Counted from the stretch's first letter, positions 51,441-61,065 are shown. The stretch: DNA of 64,000 bases from Coriobacteriaceae bacterium AF45-21 (GCA_027682925.1 JAQCYU010000001.1:62001-126000); one strand, 5' to 3'. Notes: a model not told the origin generated them from the sequence alone. Program-made: numbers and translations.

Positions 51441-53173
51441 CTACAACTCAGCGAGCATGATCCAGGCAGAGCTGTCCTGCGCAAGTCTGCCGTCTGCAAG
51501 CGGTGATGAGGTGAGCAGGACCTTGCCCGCCGGCAGCTCCACGGGTGCTGCACCGAAGTTCGTCACACACGCCCAGCCGTTGTCGCGGCGATAGGCGATG
51601 ACGCCGCCCTCAGCGCCCTCGGCACCATCCGCAAGGCCGGTGCGCCCGTCAAGATCGAGCCACGCAAGATCGTTAGCGCACCCGCGCAGCTTGCGCCGCA
51701 GCCAGAGGGCGTCACGATAGAGCGCAAGCATCGATGTCGGGTCCGCCTCTTCCCTATCGGCAGCGTAATCGGAAAACCATGCAGGCTGCGGCAGATGGGG
51801 CGCCGCATCGGCGTCCATCGGCGAAAATCCAAACGATCCGCCCTGCGCGGGATCGTCCGTCGCCACCCACGGCAGGGGCACACGACAGCCGTCGCGCCCC
51901 TTCTCGCGCTTCGATCCGTGCGTATTGGTCGCAGTGGGATCTTCGAGTGCAGCCCACGGGATGTCAGCCACCTCAAAAAGGCCGAGCTCCTCACCCTGAT
52001 ACACGTATGCCGAGCCCGGAAGCGCCAGCTCAAGCAAAAGGGCCGCCCGCGCGCGGCGCTCGCCGAGTTCACGGTCCTCGTCATAAGACGACCCGTCGCG
52101 TAAGAGCCAGTCGAGCGCAATCTGGTGGTAGCGCGTCGCCTTGATCTGCGGCAGGGCGAAGCGCGTCGCCACACGAGGCACGTCGTGGTTGGAAAGTACC
52201 CAGGTCGAGGCGGAATCGGATTCGATGGCTGCCTTCAAGCCCTCCTCGATTGCAGCGTGCATGTCATCATAGGTCCAAGTGGCCTTGGCGAACTCAAAGT
52301 TAAATGTCTGGCCAAGCTCGCTGGGGCGCGCGTAGAGATACTGGCGCTCGGGCAGCACCCACGCCTCGGCAACAGCGCTGCGCGGCGGATTATAGCGGTC
52401 GAACACGCGGCGCCACTCGCGATAGATCTCGTGAACCTCGTTGCGATCCCACAGCGGATGGGTGCCGTCGTCAACCATGTCATCGCCCTCGGCGAGATGC
52501 CACTGGTCGAGATCATCGCGGTCGAGATCCTTGGCGAGACCGTGCGCCACATCAATGCGAAAGCCATCGACGCTCGATCGCTCCAAAACGCCAGGACGTC
52601 GCAAAAGAACGCGCGAACCTCGGGGCATGACCAGTCAAAGTCCGGCTGCTCGGGCGTAAACATGTGCAGATACCACTGACCGTCCGCAACACGCGTCCAG
52701 GCGGGGCCGCCAAAGTTGGCATTCCAATTGGTGGGAGGCAGCTCGCCATGCTCGCCGCGACCATCACGGAAGATATAGCGGGCGCGCTCGGGCGATCCGG
52801 GGCCGGCGGCAAGAGCGGCTTTGAACCAGGGGTGCTGGTTGGACGAATGGTTGGGCACGATGTCGACGATGACCTTGATGCCGCGCGCGTGAGCCGCGGC
52901 GATCATGTCATCGAAGTCGTCAAGCGAGCCGAGACGTTGGTCGACATCGCAGTAGTCCGCCACGTCATAGCCGCCATCGACAAGAGGCGATGGGTAAAAC
53001 GGGCTCAGCCAGATGGCCTCGATACCCAGCCGCTCAAGATAGTCCATCTGCTGGGTAATGCCCGCGATATCGCCCAAACCCGAACCAGTCGAGTCCTTAA
53101 ACGAGCGCGGGTAAATCTGATAGATCGCGGCATCGGACATCCATGAGCGCGAGGAGGACTTTTCTGTAGCCAT
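51441..53173 (-). CDS. GH13 alpha-glucosidase/oligo-1,6-glucosidase (apparent frameshift near 52573)
   Basis: Glycoside hydrolase family 13, cutting small alpha-glucosides. The first part shows AAIYQIYPRSFKDSTGSGLG, AIWLSPFYPSPLVDGGYDVA and VIVDIVPNHSSNQHPWF. After the frame break come DGFRIDVAHGLAKDL (nucleophile Asp), SAVAEAWVLPE (acid/base Glu) and TWVLSNHDVPRVATR (transition-state Asp). QGEELGL and a C-terminal beta domain complete it. One added G (CGAGGCGTCGAT) gives WSDRGVDGFRIDVAH and 577 residues. ATG 53173 has AAGGGAG. No transporter or regulator adjoins; it is flanked by tRNA genes. Confidence 0.88.
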
Positions 53174-53478
53174 GGGGTGTGTCTCCCTTGCAACGAGGTT
53201 TTGTGAGATGCCCACGATGATACGCCCAAAGCTGACATTCACGGCAATCAACGCCGCAGCCACGCCCCAAACGCTCGCCCCCTCTCGGGCTCGAGCCTCC
53301 TGGGACGAATCGATCGATTAGTGAAAAGAACGGAAGGCCCACTCCTCCGGCCACGACAGCGAGCGGGCTCCGGGTGCCCCAAGTTGCCGCGAAAGAGGAG
53401 GGAAGCGTACTTTATGTACGCGACCGACGATTGAGGGGCAAGATGGGGTGCCCGGGGCTCGCGCAGCGTCAACAAAAA
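53174..53478. other. Intergenic region with imperfect nested dyad
   Basis: No gene. An inner dyad GCGTAC-TTTAT-GTACGC (53405-53421) is enclosed by weakly complementary 15-nt arms (53377-53391 and 53444-53458, 12 of 15). The layout is like the larger nested elements, but the junction boxes are not clearly shared. Confidence 0.4.
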
Positions 53479-53500
53479 ACGCGGTTCGTTAGAACCGCGT
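53479..53500 (-). terminator. Rho-independent terminator
   Basis: ACGCGGTTC-GTTA-GAACCGCGT, 9-bp stem, followed on the minus strand by TTTTTT. It lies just downstream of the tRNA-Gly fragment. Confidence 0.85.
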
Positions 53501-53508
53501 AAGATAGT

Positions 53509-53526
53509 TGGAGCGGACAACGGGGC
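53509..53526 (-). pseudogene. tRNA-Gly 3'-end fragment
   Basis: Eighteen bases identical to the 3' end of tRNA-Gly (acceptor strand, part of the T-arm, and CCA), after which the sequence diverges. The remaining tRNA is not found nearby. It could be a duplication remnant or an old integration scar. Confidence 0.6.
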
Positions 53527-53661
53527 GTCTGCGTATTCGCTTCGCGGATCCGCACCGGCTTCGGCCGCCTGCCGGCGTCCTCGCCAGCTCGCTACAAACG
53601 CTCCGCGTTTGCTTAACGCTCGCTCCCTCTCGGGTTCGAGCCCAAGCGATGGGTACGAAAA
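53527..53661. other. GC-rich spacer between tRNA fragment and terminator
   Basis: No gene. It contains GGGTTCGAGCCC, a T-arm-like string in the opposite orientation to the neighbouring tRNA genes, and small GC dyads. Confidence 0.35.
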
Positions 53662-53687
53662 AGCCCGGCTACCGTAGTAGTCGGGCT
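53662..53687 (-). terminator. Terminator of tRNA-Gly copy 2
   Basis: An 11-position stem with one mismatch (53662-53672 with 53677-53687), followed on the minus strand by TTTTTCG. Confidence 0.85.
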
Positions 53688-53695
53688 GCTGCGTT

Positions 53696-53771
53696 TGGAG
53701 CGGACAACGGGGCTCGAACCCGCGACCCCAACCTTGGCAAGGTTGTGCTCTACCAACTGAGCCATGTCCGC
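53696..53771 (-). tRNA. tRNA-Gly (anticodon GCC), copy 2
   Basis: 76 nt with encoded CCA, identical to copy 1. A terminator follows directly. Confidence 0.96.
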
Positions 53772-53786
53772 ATATGTAAAACAAAA

Positions 53787-53804
53787 CGGGCGCCGGAGCG
53801 CCCG
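53787..53804 (-). terminator. Terminator of tRNA-Cys
   Basis: CGGGCGC-CGGA-GCGCCCG, followed on the minus strand by TTTTGTTTT. Confidence 0.85.
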
Positions 53805-53813
53805 GATGTTGTC

Positions 53814-53885
53814 TGGAGGCGAAGCGGATTCGAACCGGGGGTAAAGGCTTTGCAGGCCTCTGCCTTACCACTTGGCCACTTCGCC
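53814..53885 (-). tRNA. tRNA-Cys (anticodon GCA)
   Basis: A 72-nt gene with CCA. Acceptor GGCGAAG pairs with CTTCGCC, the anticodon loop is CTGCAAA, and the T-loop GTTCGAATC. Discriminator base U, as usual for tRNA-Cys. Confidence 0.95.
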
Positions 53886-53886
53886 G

Positions 53887-53909
53887 AAAAAGGACCGCCT
53901 AAACGGTCC
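53887..53909 (-). terminator. Terminator of tRNA-Gly copy 3
   Basis: GGACCG pairs with CGGTCC around a 6-nt loop; TTTTTCG follows on the minus strand, right before tRNA-Cys. Confidence 0.75.
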
Positions 53910-53919
53910 GGAAATGCAA

Positions 53920-53995
53920 TGGAGCGGACAACGGGGCTCGAACCCGCGACCCCAACCTTGGCAAGGTTGTGCTCTACCAACTGAGCCATGTCCGC
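53920..53995 (-). tRNA. tRNA-Gly (anticodon GCC), copy 3
   Basis: 76 nt with CCA, identical to copies 1 and 2. First gene of the 53.7-54.0 kb cluster. Confidence 0.96.
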
Positions 53996-54100
53996 TTGCA
54001 GGTTATTAATTTACGCGAGTTGTCCAAAAGACGCAAGTACTTTTTTCAAAAAACTTGTCTGCCGCATGTTCTTAGTAGCTAAACGCGCTAAAGCGATTGG

Positions 54101-54847
54101 CTAGGCACACGACTCCAGCGCTCCGCTAAACAGCTTCACCATCTGCACGCGCGTGCCGGCGCCGTCCGTACGACGAGCAACCTCCACGTTATCGACGAGC
54201 ATACGCATAAGCTTGATACCACGGCCGCGCTCCTCTGATGCGACCGGTTCGCTCGTTTCATCGATAGAATAGCCGGCACCTCGATCAAGCACCTCAACCA
54301 CAACGCGATCGCCATAGGCCTGAACCGTCAGGACGCACCCGATACCGCCCGCATGGTCATAGGCATTACCCAGCGCCTCCCCCGACGCCAACGCGACATC
54401 GTAGCGCTCGTCACGGCGCAACGGAAGCGATTCAAGGAGTTCGGCGATGCGATGTCGGTAGTATGGAAGATTCTCGATACCCTGACGGACCTCGACGCTC
54501 TTACTCCAGCGAGGCAGCTCCCCCACCGGAATGGCGGGAATAGACTCCCGTGCCGGCCCCGCGACATGAAGAATATCGACAAGACGGGCAATCTCCAAAA
54601 AGCGAACAACTTCACCTGATGCATTGACGAGCGAAAGCAGGCCTTCTCGCCTCATGAGCTCACGAGCGCGCGTAAGCAGGAATGCCAAGCCCGTCGAATC
54701 GATAAAGCTAACAGCCTGGCAGTTGATGACGACACGACGCACGCCGCGGCCAATCAAAGCATCCAACCGCCGACGCAGCGCAGGCACCGTGGCGATGTCG
54801 ATATCGCCTGGTGGCGTCAAAACCACTATGTCATTCCACTCATTCAT
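54101..54847 (-). CDS. STAS domain fused to HATPase_c serine kinase (anti-sigma/antagonist fusion)
   Basis: A 248-residue signalling protein with two parts. The STAS domain (residues 1-95) has DIVVLTPPGDIDIATVPALR and VVINCQAVSFIDSTGLAFLL, with the phosphorylatable Ser-Thr of DSTG as in SpoIIAA/RsbV. The C-terminal half is a GHKL ATPase like SpoIIAB/RsbW, with VALASGEALGNAYDHAGGIG (N box), VEVLDRGAGYSIDE (G1) and EERGRGIKLMRMLVDNV (G2). Kinase and antagonist are normally separate proteins, so the fusion is unusual. It is encoded directly downstream of a PP2C phosphatase, its natural partner. ATG 54847 is preferred; a TTG six codons earlier is possible. Confidence 0.8.
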   Translation of the reverse strand: MNEWNDIVVLTPPGDIDIATVPALRRRLDALIGRGVRRVVINCQAVSFIDSTGLAFLLTRARELMRREGLLSLVNASGEVVRFLEIARLVDILHVAGPARESIPAIPVGELPRWSKSVEVRQGIENLPYYRHRIAELLESLPLRRDERYDVALASGEALGNAYDHAGGIGCVLTVQAYGDRVVVEVLDRGAGYSIDETSEPVASEERGRGIKLMRMLVDNVEVARRTDGAGTRVQMVKLFSGALESCA

Positions 54848-54925
54848 ACGACCATGGTTCCCCAAAAAAGCCCACTCGATGCATTCGTTTCCCCAACCGT
54901 ACGGATTCAGCCCGCCCAGCGTCGT

Positions 54926-57270
54926 CTATGAACGACCCCGTAAAAACTCAAGGGACACCAATGCAATGTCATCGTCCAGCGCCGATTCGGTAAATCGGTC
55001 AAGCTCGCCCAAGACCTTGCCGCAAATGCCCGACACGCCCTCACCCGAGACAGAGAGCAGAAGGTCGCGAAGGCGCTGCTCGCCAAAGAAAGCACCCGAG
55101 CGGTCACGCGCTTCGATTGTTCCGTCGGTGTACATAAATAGCATGTCACCAGGAGCGAACGTAAACACGCCTGTCTCGTATACCATGCTCTCAAAGGCAC
55201 CGATTACCCCCGATTGGCATCCAAGCAGCTCGACCTCCCCCCCACGGGCCTCGCCGCCACCCAGCGGCATCGACTCTGGCCTGATGACCATGGTCGGAGG
55301 ATGGCCCGCCGAACAATACGTTGCACGTCCGGCTTTAAGGTCAATCTTGGCGATAAAGGCCGTCACGAACGTCTCGACCCTTGAAAAGCCCATGAGCATG
55401 CTGTTAAGGGAGCGTGCCATGCGGGCCGGCCCAGCGCCCTCCCAGGCATATGCCGTCAGGGCCGTCTTGACGAGCGCGGACATCGATGCAGCCTCAATGC
55501 CTTTGCCAGACACATCGCCCAGAATCATGACGGCGCAATCGTCGGGAAGACGGATGAGCGTATAGAAATCGCCGCCGACCAACGCCGAGTTCGTGGCCGA
55601 CAGGTACACCGAATCGGCGGCGATTCCCGGAACATCCCCCAGTGAATTTCTCATGCCAATCTGAAGGGTCTGAGCGATATGGCGCTCCTCACGCTTTTGA
55701 GATTCGCCTTCATAGATCAGTTCAAAGTCATGAGCCAAGTGCACCAAGTAGTCATATTCAAGGTCATCAATCGGCTCTTGGCTACCATCACGAAGCAGCA
55801 GCGCGCGCGTCGTCGGGCCCTTCGCAACAGAAGCAGGAACGATCGCGTCGTTACTGTGCTTGCCATCGCCCTCAGAGCGCGGGCGCCCCGCCTCGATGCC
55901 GGCGTCGACGTAGAGACCCTGGCAAGGCAGGCCATGCGCCCTAAGCCAGCCTCCCATAGGCATCGATTCGTCAACGCGAGTTATACGGACGTGTTTAAGG
56001 TCCTCGGCGCTCGTGCCGCCCAAAACAGATGCCTCAAAGCCATCAGGGCCAGCCCCCAGACGTGCCGCTGGCGCCGTCGTGGAAAAGAAAAGCTTCTCGG
56101 GATCGTCCGGCAAAGCAACGCGACTGCCGCCTTCAAAATCTATGACGTAGGAATCCAGACTGGCGTCATACTCAATAGGGCAAAAATGGCAGTTGAGCAT
56201 ATTGCAGATCTCGGACGATACCGCCTGGGTAGCCGCGGCGGAATCGTCTAGAAGGTAAACAACTCGTCACGCAAGACATTGAGCGAGCGGCCAAGCTCGG
56301 CCGTGCGACGGGAGCGAAGGCTCGATGCCATGCCGACCAGCTGGATAGACAGGTAATCGCAAATGACCTCGAGCACATTAACGTCATAGGCGAGCGGTGC
56401 CTGAGGGCGTTTCCAACCAACTTCCAGCACGCCAAGGATCTGCGTACCGTAAAAAACGGGAAGACAGATCTCGCTGCGGTACGGAGGCATATCCTGCATG
56501 CGCAACAGGTGCTTAGAACGATTGTCCAGATCCATGAACATACCGGAGGCGACCTTATCACCCTCAAGGTCCTGTTGAATCGACAAGCGACAGGCACGCG
56601 ACTCACGAAGAACATACGTCGGAATGCCAGCGCCATACGGCAAAAACTCAGGAAGGTAGCTGTCGTACAGCTCCTTGGAAACACCGCGAAGTTTAAAACC
56701 ACCGCTCTCAGAAAAATAGATAGCGGCACCCGAAGCATCGAGCGTTCCTACAAGCTGGTTCAAAACGGTATCAAGTAGGCTGGGCAGCTCATCGGAGCCC
56801 ACGGTACTCATAATGACCGAGAGCGTGCCAGAGAGGCGCTTGTTCGCCACTCTAAGCTCCGAAAGCGCACGCTTGAGTTGCCGGTCGTGAGAATACTGTT
56901 CCTCGATACTGTGAAGCGCCACCAGGACACGTGGTGCGCGGCGCCCAAAGATGTGTGGAGGCGTTACGGAGCCCGCACGAACCAAGACGGGAATAAAAGA
57001 GCCGTCACTCAGCTTGAGCATCAGTTCGTTCTCGGAGCCATCAGTTTCAAATGGCAGACGATGTTCCGTCGCACGTTCAAAAGCGGACGAGTACAGGACG
57101 TCTTTAACATCTCCGCCGATGACGTCGGCGCGTTCCTCGCACATCAAACCAAGTAAGCGATTATTCACATGCAGAATGGTTCCGTCGAGCTCGCAGATGA
57201 TGACAGCATCGCTCGTGATCTCGACTAGTTGGGCAACGTCTGCCCACTCGTTGCGTTCAAGCGTTTCCAT
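54926..57270 (-). CDS. PAS-GAF-SpoIIE phosphatase (apparent frameshift near 56250)
   Basis: Sensor phosphatase of 781 residues that should dephosphorylate a STAS protein. A PAS domain lies near residues 10-110 (SDAVIICELDGTILHVNNRLL), and a GAF domain near 150-320 (LVGTLDASGAAIYFSESGG, LGVLEVGWKRPQAPLAYDV). The PP2C/SpoIIE domain forms the C-terminal third, with VGGDFYTLIRLPDD, ILGDVSGKGIEAASMSALV, YCSAGHPPTMVI, LFMYTDGTIEARD and ALDDDIALVSLEF; all metal-binding Asp are present. A stop splits GAF and phosphatase, but one added C at 56250 reads through (FTFLDDSAAATQAVSSEICN). It pairs with the STAS-HATPase gene in one operon. ATG 57270 has GAGG upstream. Confidence 0.8.
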
Positions 57271-57294
57271 CGTGGACCTCACCGTCTATCGGTA

Positions 57295-57318
57295 ACAAAA
57301 AAGCCTCCGAAGAGGCTT
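57295..57318 (-). terminator. Terminator of tRNA-Leu
   Basis: AAGCCTC-TTCG-GAGGCTT on the minus strand with a UUCG-type loop, followed by TTTT. Confidence 0.9.
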
Positions 57319-57329
57319 CTCAAATGCGA

Positions 57330-57419
57330 TGGTGTCGGAGGCGGGACTTGAACCCGCATGACCAAAAAGCGGTCACTAGCACCTCAAGCTAGCGCGTCTG
57401 CCAATTCCGCCACTCCGAC
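57330..57419 (-). tRNA. tRNA-Leu (anticodon GAG)
   Basis: A class II tRNA of 90 nt with CCA. Acceptor GTCGGAG/CTCCGAC, anticodon loop TTGAGGT, a variable arm GACCGC-TTTTT-GGTC and T-loop GTTCAAGTC. Confidence 0.95.
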
Positions 57420-57563
57420 ATGCTATGTTGTTGATTCGCGGTTCGTTTTGTTGGACCCGCGCGTTCAACGAGGAAGATAATAACCTATGATTCGAGAACT
57501 GTGCAAGCACTTTTTTCAAAAAAGTTTACGAATTTGTAATTGCGCAGGTAGATCCGCATGTCC

Positions 57564-57688
57564 GGCCCCGAATCGGTGCTGCCTCCCGGCGCGTCCTCGG
57601 GCATGAGCGATATTTTGCTGCGCACTTCGTGCTGCAAAATATCGCTCCCTCTGCGGAATGCGCCGGGAGGCAGCACCGATTCGGGGCC
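57564..57688. repeat. Nested inverted-repeat element 1
   Basis: Perfect 29-nt outer arms (57564-57592 and 57660-57688). Box GTCCTCGGGCAT (57593-57604) abuts the left arm, and CCTCTGCGGAAT (57648-57659) abuts the right. An inner 14-bp stem (57605-57618 with 57634-57647) fills the middle. Total 125 nt. Confidence 0.85.
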
Positions 57689-57748
57689 TACCAACACATA
57701 CTCCAGGCACAGTTCTCAAACATGTTCTGGGGCTGATGCAAATTTGGT

Positions 57749-57803
57749 GGCTCGGCAAAGCCGAGCCCTTATATGGAGAGGCCGGAGCCAAAGCTCCGGC
57801 CTC
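57749..57803. terminator. Two consecutive GC hairpins
   Basis: GGCTCGG-N5-CCGAGCC (57749-57767), then an 11-bp stem GAGGCCGGAGC/GCTCCGGCCTC (57778-57788 with 57793-57803). They lie between repeat elements 1 and 2 and may terminate opp transcription. Confidence 0.55.
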
Positions 57804-57869
57804 ACTAACTTTCCTATTAGATTAAGTGAGCGATCAAGGAATCTCACTCCCCTCTGCCGCGTTAACGCA

Positions 57870-57993
57870 GGGCCCGCCCTGGTGTTGCTTTTCAGAACAT
57901 TCCGCAGGCGGAGGAAGCCCCACAGCGCGTAGCGCGCAGCGGGGCTTCCGACATGTCCGAGGACGTTCTGAAAAGCAACACCAGGGCGGGCCC
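57870..57993. repeat. Nested inverted-repeat element 2
   Basis: Perfect 29-nt outer arms (57870-57898 and 57965-57993), unrelated in sequence to element 1. ATTCCGCAGGCGGA (57899-57912) abuts the left arm and ATGTCCGAGGAC (57953-57964) the right. These are the element 1 boxes in reverse orientation. Inner stem GGAAGCCCC/GGGGCTTCC (57913-57921 with 57941-57949). Total 124 nt. It begins 17 nt after the oppF stop. Confidence 0.85.
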
Positions 57994-58009
57994 GGACGAG
58001 AACAACCGA

Positions 58010-59036
58010 CTACAGGTCGATGTGCGATCCTTGATCGGGAACGGCTCGGCGAAGTGGCACGCGCAGCAGTGGCCCGGGGCAACTTCCTTAAACTCAGGAG
58101 CTTCTCGGAGCAGATGCCCTGCGCGATCGGGCAGCGCGTGTGGAAACGGCAGCCGGTCGGCGGATCCAGCGGCGACGGCGGATCGCCGGCGAGGATGATG
58201 CGCTTGCGGGTCTTCTGAATATCCGGATCGGGAACCGGCACGGCAGATAGCAGCGACTGCGTGTACGGATGGTGAGGCTCGCTATAGAGCGTCTTCCAGT
58301 CCGAAACCTCGACCATCTTACCCAGATACATAACGGCAACGCGATCGGAGATGTGCTGCACGACGGACAGGTCGTGGGCAATGAAGAGATAGGCCGTACC
58401 GAACTTGTCCTGAAGTTCCTTGAGCAGGTTCAGAACCTGGGCCTGAATGGAAACATCCAGAGCGGAAACGGGCTCGTCGCAGATGATCAGCTTGGGCTTC
58501 AGAGCGAACGCACGGGCGATGCCGACACGCTGACGCTGACCGCCCGAGAACTCGTGCGGATAGCGGTTGATGTGCTCGGGGTTCAGACCGACGACGTCCA
58601 GCAGCTCACGGACACGCTCAATGCGCTCCTCCTTGGTGCCCACGCCATGAATAGTCATGGGCTCGGAGACGATCTCGCCGATGGTCATACGAGGATTGAG
58701 CGAAGCATAGGGGTCCTGGAAGATGAACTGCATCTCACGACGCATGTCCTTGATCTCATGCTTGCTCATCTCGGCAACGTCTTTGCCCTGGAAGAACACC
58801 TTACCTGCCGTCGGCTTGGTCAGGCGCATGATGGTGCGGCCCGTGGTGGACTTACCGCAACCAGACTCGCCGACCAGGCCAAAGGTCTCGCCCGGATAAA
58901 TCTCGAACGAAATGTCATTCACAGCAGAGACGACGCGCTTGGAAAAACGCTTGGCGAACATGCCGGACTCTGCGGGGAACTCCTTAGAAAGATGCTCGAC
59001 CTTCAGCAGCGGAGTGCGCTCGTTATTGTCTGTCAT
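58010..59036 (-). CDS. oppF: Oligopeptide ABC transporter ATPase OppF (two apparent frameshifts near 58042 and 58106)
   Basis: Second ATPase of the oligopeptide importer. Walker A is [20 protein letters not shown], the signature is [15 protein letters not shown], Walker B is [18 protein letters not shown], and the C-terminal oligopeptide motif is [17 protein letters not shown]. After this the frame drifts. Adding one G at about 58106 and one at about 58042 gives [13 protein letters not shown], then [10 protein letters not shown] and a stop at 58010, a normal OppF end (342 residues). Without repair the frame runs on into repeat element 2. The ATG at 59036 directly follows the oppD stop. Confidence 0.87.
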
Positions 59037-60128
59037 TTACGCCTCGCCTCCCTTCTTGGAATCCTTGCGCGTGCGGGACGTCTCAGGGGCGTTCTTGAGG
59101 AACTCGGGGTCACCGGAATAATGGCACGCAGAATAGTGGCCGGACTCGGTGACAACGCGCTCGGGGCGCTGCTTGCGGCACTTGTCCGTCGCATAGGGGC
59201 AGCGAGGAGAGAAGACGCAGCCCTCGGGCAGGTTCATGAGCGAAGGCGGGTTGCCGTGAATCGGCGTCAGCGGCTTCTTCTCATCGATGGCCTGCTCCGG
59301 GATGGAGCGAATAAGACCCCAGGTGTAGGGATGGCGGCTCTCGTAGAAGATTTCCTCAGCAGTACCGAACTCGACGGGACGGCCGGCGTACATAACCATA
59401 ATCTTATCGGCCATATCGGCGACGACGCCCAGGTCATGGGTAATCATAATAATGGCGTTGCCGTTCTTCTCCTGCATCTCCTGCATGAGCTCGATAATCT
59501 GAGCCTGAATGGTAACATCCAGAGCCGTCGTGGGCTCGTCGGCAATCAGGATATCGGGATCGCAGGCAAGAGCCATAGCGATCATGACGCGCTGACGCAT
59601 ACCGCCGGAGAACTGGTGCGGATACTCATTGACGCGCTTCTCGGGCTCGGGGATACCCACGAGGTCCAAAAGCTCGGTGGCGCGCTTGAGCGCCTCCTGC
59701 TTGGAGTAGCCACGGTGCAGACGAAGGCCCTCGCCCACCTGCTTGCCGATCTTATAGACCGGGTTCAAGGAGGTCATAGGATCCTGGAAAATCATCGCGA
59801 TATCGTTACCGCGAATGTGCTGCATCTCTTCCTCGGTCATCTCGAGGATAGAACGACCGCGATAGCGAACGTCGCCGCCCTCAATCTTTCCCGGAGGCAT
59901 CGAGATAAGACCCATGATGGTCATGGCGGTCACGGACTTACCGGAGCCGGACTCACCGACGACACCGAGGGTCTCGCCACGATCGAGCGTGTAGGAGACA
60001 CCGTCGACAGCGCGAACAACGCCATCTTCGGTGTGGAAATACATCTTAAGGTCATCGACCTCGAGCAGATGCTGGCCCTCGGGAACCGGCTGGTCCTTCA
60101 GGTCCACATAGTTCTTGTTCTTCTTCAT
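59037..60128 (-). CDS. oppD: Oligopeptide ABC transporter ATPase OppD
   Basis: First ATPase of the importer, 363 residues, intact. Walker A is TLGVVGESGSGKSVTAMTIM, the Q-loop is IAMIFQDPMTSLNPVY, the signature is QFSGGMRQRVMIAMALA, Walker B is DILIADEPTTALDVTIQAQ, and the H-loop is IIMITHDLGVVADMAD. The C-terminal Opp domain carries CVFSPRCPYATDKC, a conserved Cys set reported to bind an Fe-S cluster in some homologues. It lies 2 nt after oppC and abuts oppF. Confidence 0.93.
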   Translation of the reverse strand: MKKNKNYVDLKDQPVPEGQHLLEVDDLKMYFHTEDGVVRAVDGVSYTLDRGETLGVVGESGSGKSVTAMTIMGLISMPPGKIEGGDVRYRGRSILEMTEEEMQHIRGNDIAMIFQDPMTSLNPVYKIGKQVGEGLRLHRGYSKQEALKRATELLDLVGIPEPEKRVNEYPHQFSGGMRQRVMIAMALACDPDILIADEPTTALDVTIQAQIIELMQEMQEKNGNAIIMITHDLGVVADMADKIMVMYAGRPVEFGTAEEIFYESRHPYTWGLIRSIPEQAIDEKKPLTPIHGNPPSLMNLPEGCVFSPRCPYATDKCRKQRPERVVTESGHYSACHYSGDPEFLKNAPETSRTRKDSKKGGEA

Positions 60129-60130
60129 CC

Positions 60131-61065
60131 TTATGCGTCCTTCATCTTGACGTCGAGGGCGTCGCGCAAACCGTCACCCAGCAGGGTGAAGGCGAGCACC
60201 GTCGAGAGAATTGCCAGACCGGGCATGATCATCATCCAGGGAGCAGTCAGAAGATACTGCTGACCGTCCTGAATCATGGAGCCCCACGAAGCGTAGGCGG
60301 AATAACGCCCATGCCGAGGAAGGACAGAGCGGACTCGGTCAGAATAGCGCCGCCGATGTTCATGGTCGCGTAGACCACGATGGAAGCAACGGAGTTCGGG
60401 AAGATATGGCGCATAACGATACGGGCATCGGATGCACCCATGGCACGGGCGGCGTCAACATAGTCGTTCTCTTTGACCGTGAGGATCGCGGATCTAAAGA
60501 CGCGCGCAATCGAAGGCCAGCCGAGAATACCGATGGCGATGAAAACATTTTGAAGACCACGGCCGATAACGGCGATCATGGCGACGACGAACAGCACGTA
60601 CGGGAACGCCAGGAAGATGTCCGCGCAGCGCATGATAATCGTATCCCAGATGCCGCCATAGAAACCGGCAAGGGCGCCCATGACCAGACCGATCACCGTA
60701 GAGATGGCGGTGGCCATAATACCGACGGAAAGCGAAACGCGTGCACCGTAGATAACACGGACGAGAATGTCACGACCAAGAGAGTCGGTGCCAAACGGGT
60801 GCTCGGCACACGGAGCCAGCAGCGAAGTCTCGGCCATGGTGGTCGAGTCAGAAGCCGTAGGAGAGCCGAGCCAGGGCTTAGCCCACAGATCGGCGGTCAG
60901 GGCGACCACAACAACGATGATGATCCAGCAGACACCGATAACGGCGAGCTTGTTCTTACGAAGACGCTTAAAAGCGTCGCCCCACAGCGTGCGGGACTTG
61001 GCGGGAGCAGATGCGGCCTTGGTGGCGGTAGCCTGCTCCTGAGACTGAGAATCAGTTTCCTGCAT
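60131..61065 (-). CDS. oppC: Oligopeptide ABC permease OppC (apparent frameshift near 60295)
   Basis: Inner-membrane permease with five to six segments after a soluble N-terminal tail (TLWGDAFKRLRKNKLAVIG). CAEHPFGTDSLGRDILVRVI is the diagnostic OppC/DppC phrase, and the EAA loop is AARAMGASDARIVMRHIFPN. The frame ends too early after GVIPP. One added T (CCTTACGC) gives YASWGSMIQDGQQYLLTAPW and the usual C terminus up to the stop at 60131, 311 residues. ATG 61065 has GGGAGG upstream. Confidence 0.87.

Noticed and set aside
57564-57993. CRISPR array
   Set aside because: The repeats are inverted within each element, not direct repeats with unique spacers, and no cas genes are present.
57834-58009. 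C-terminal extension of OppF running into the inverted-repeat element
   Set aside because: It is out of frame with the conserved OppF end; adding two bases gives the normal terminus [10 protein letters not shown] and a stop at 58010.
58269-60263. 664-codon plus-strand frame opposite oppD and oppF
   Set aside because: Antisense to two ABC ATPases with all motifs in place; no ribosome site.
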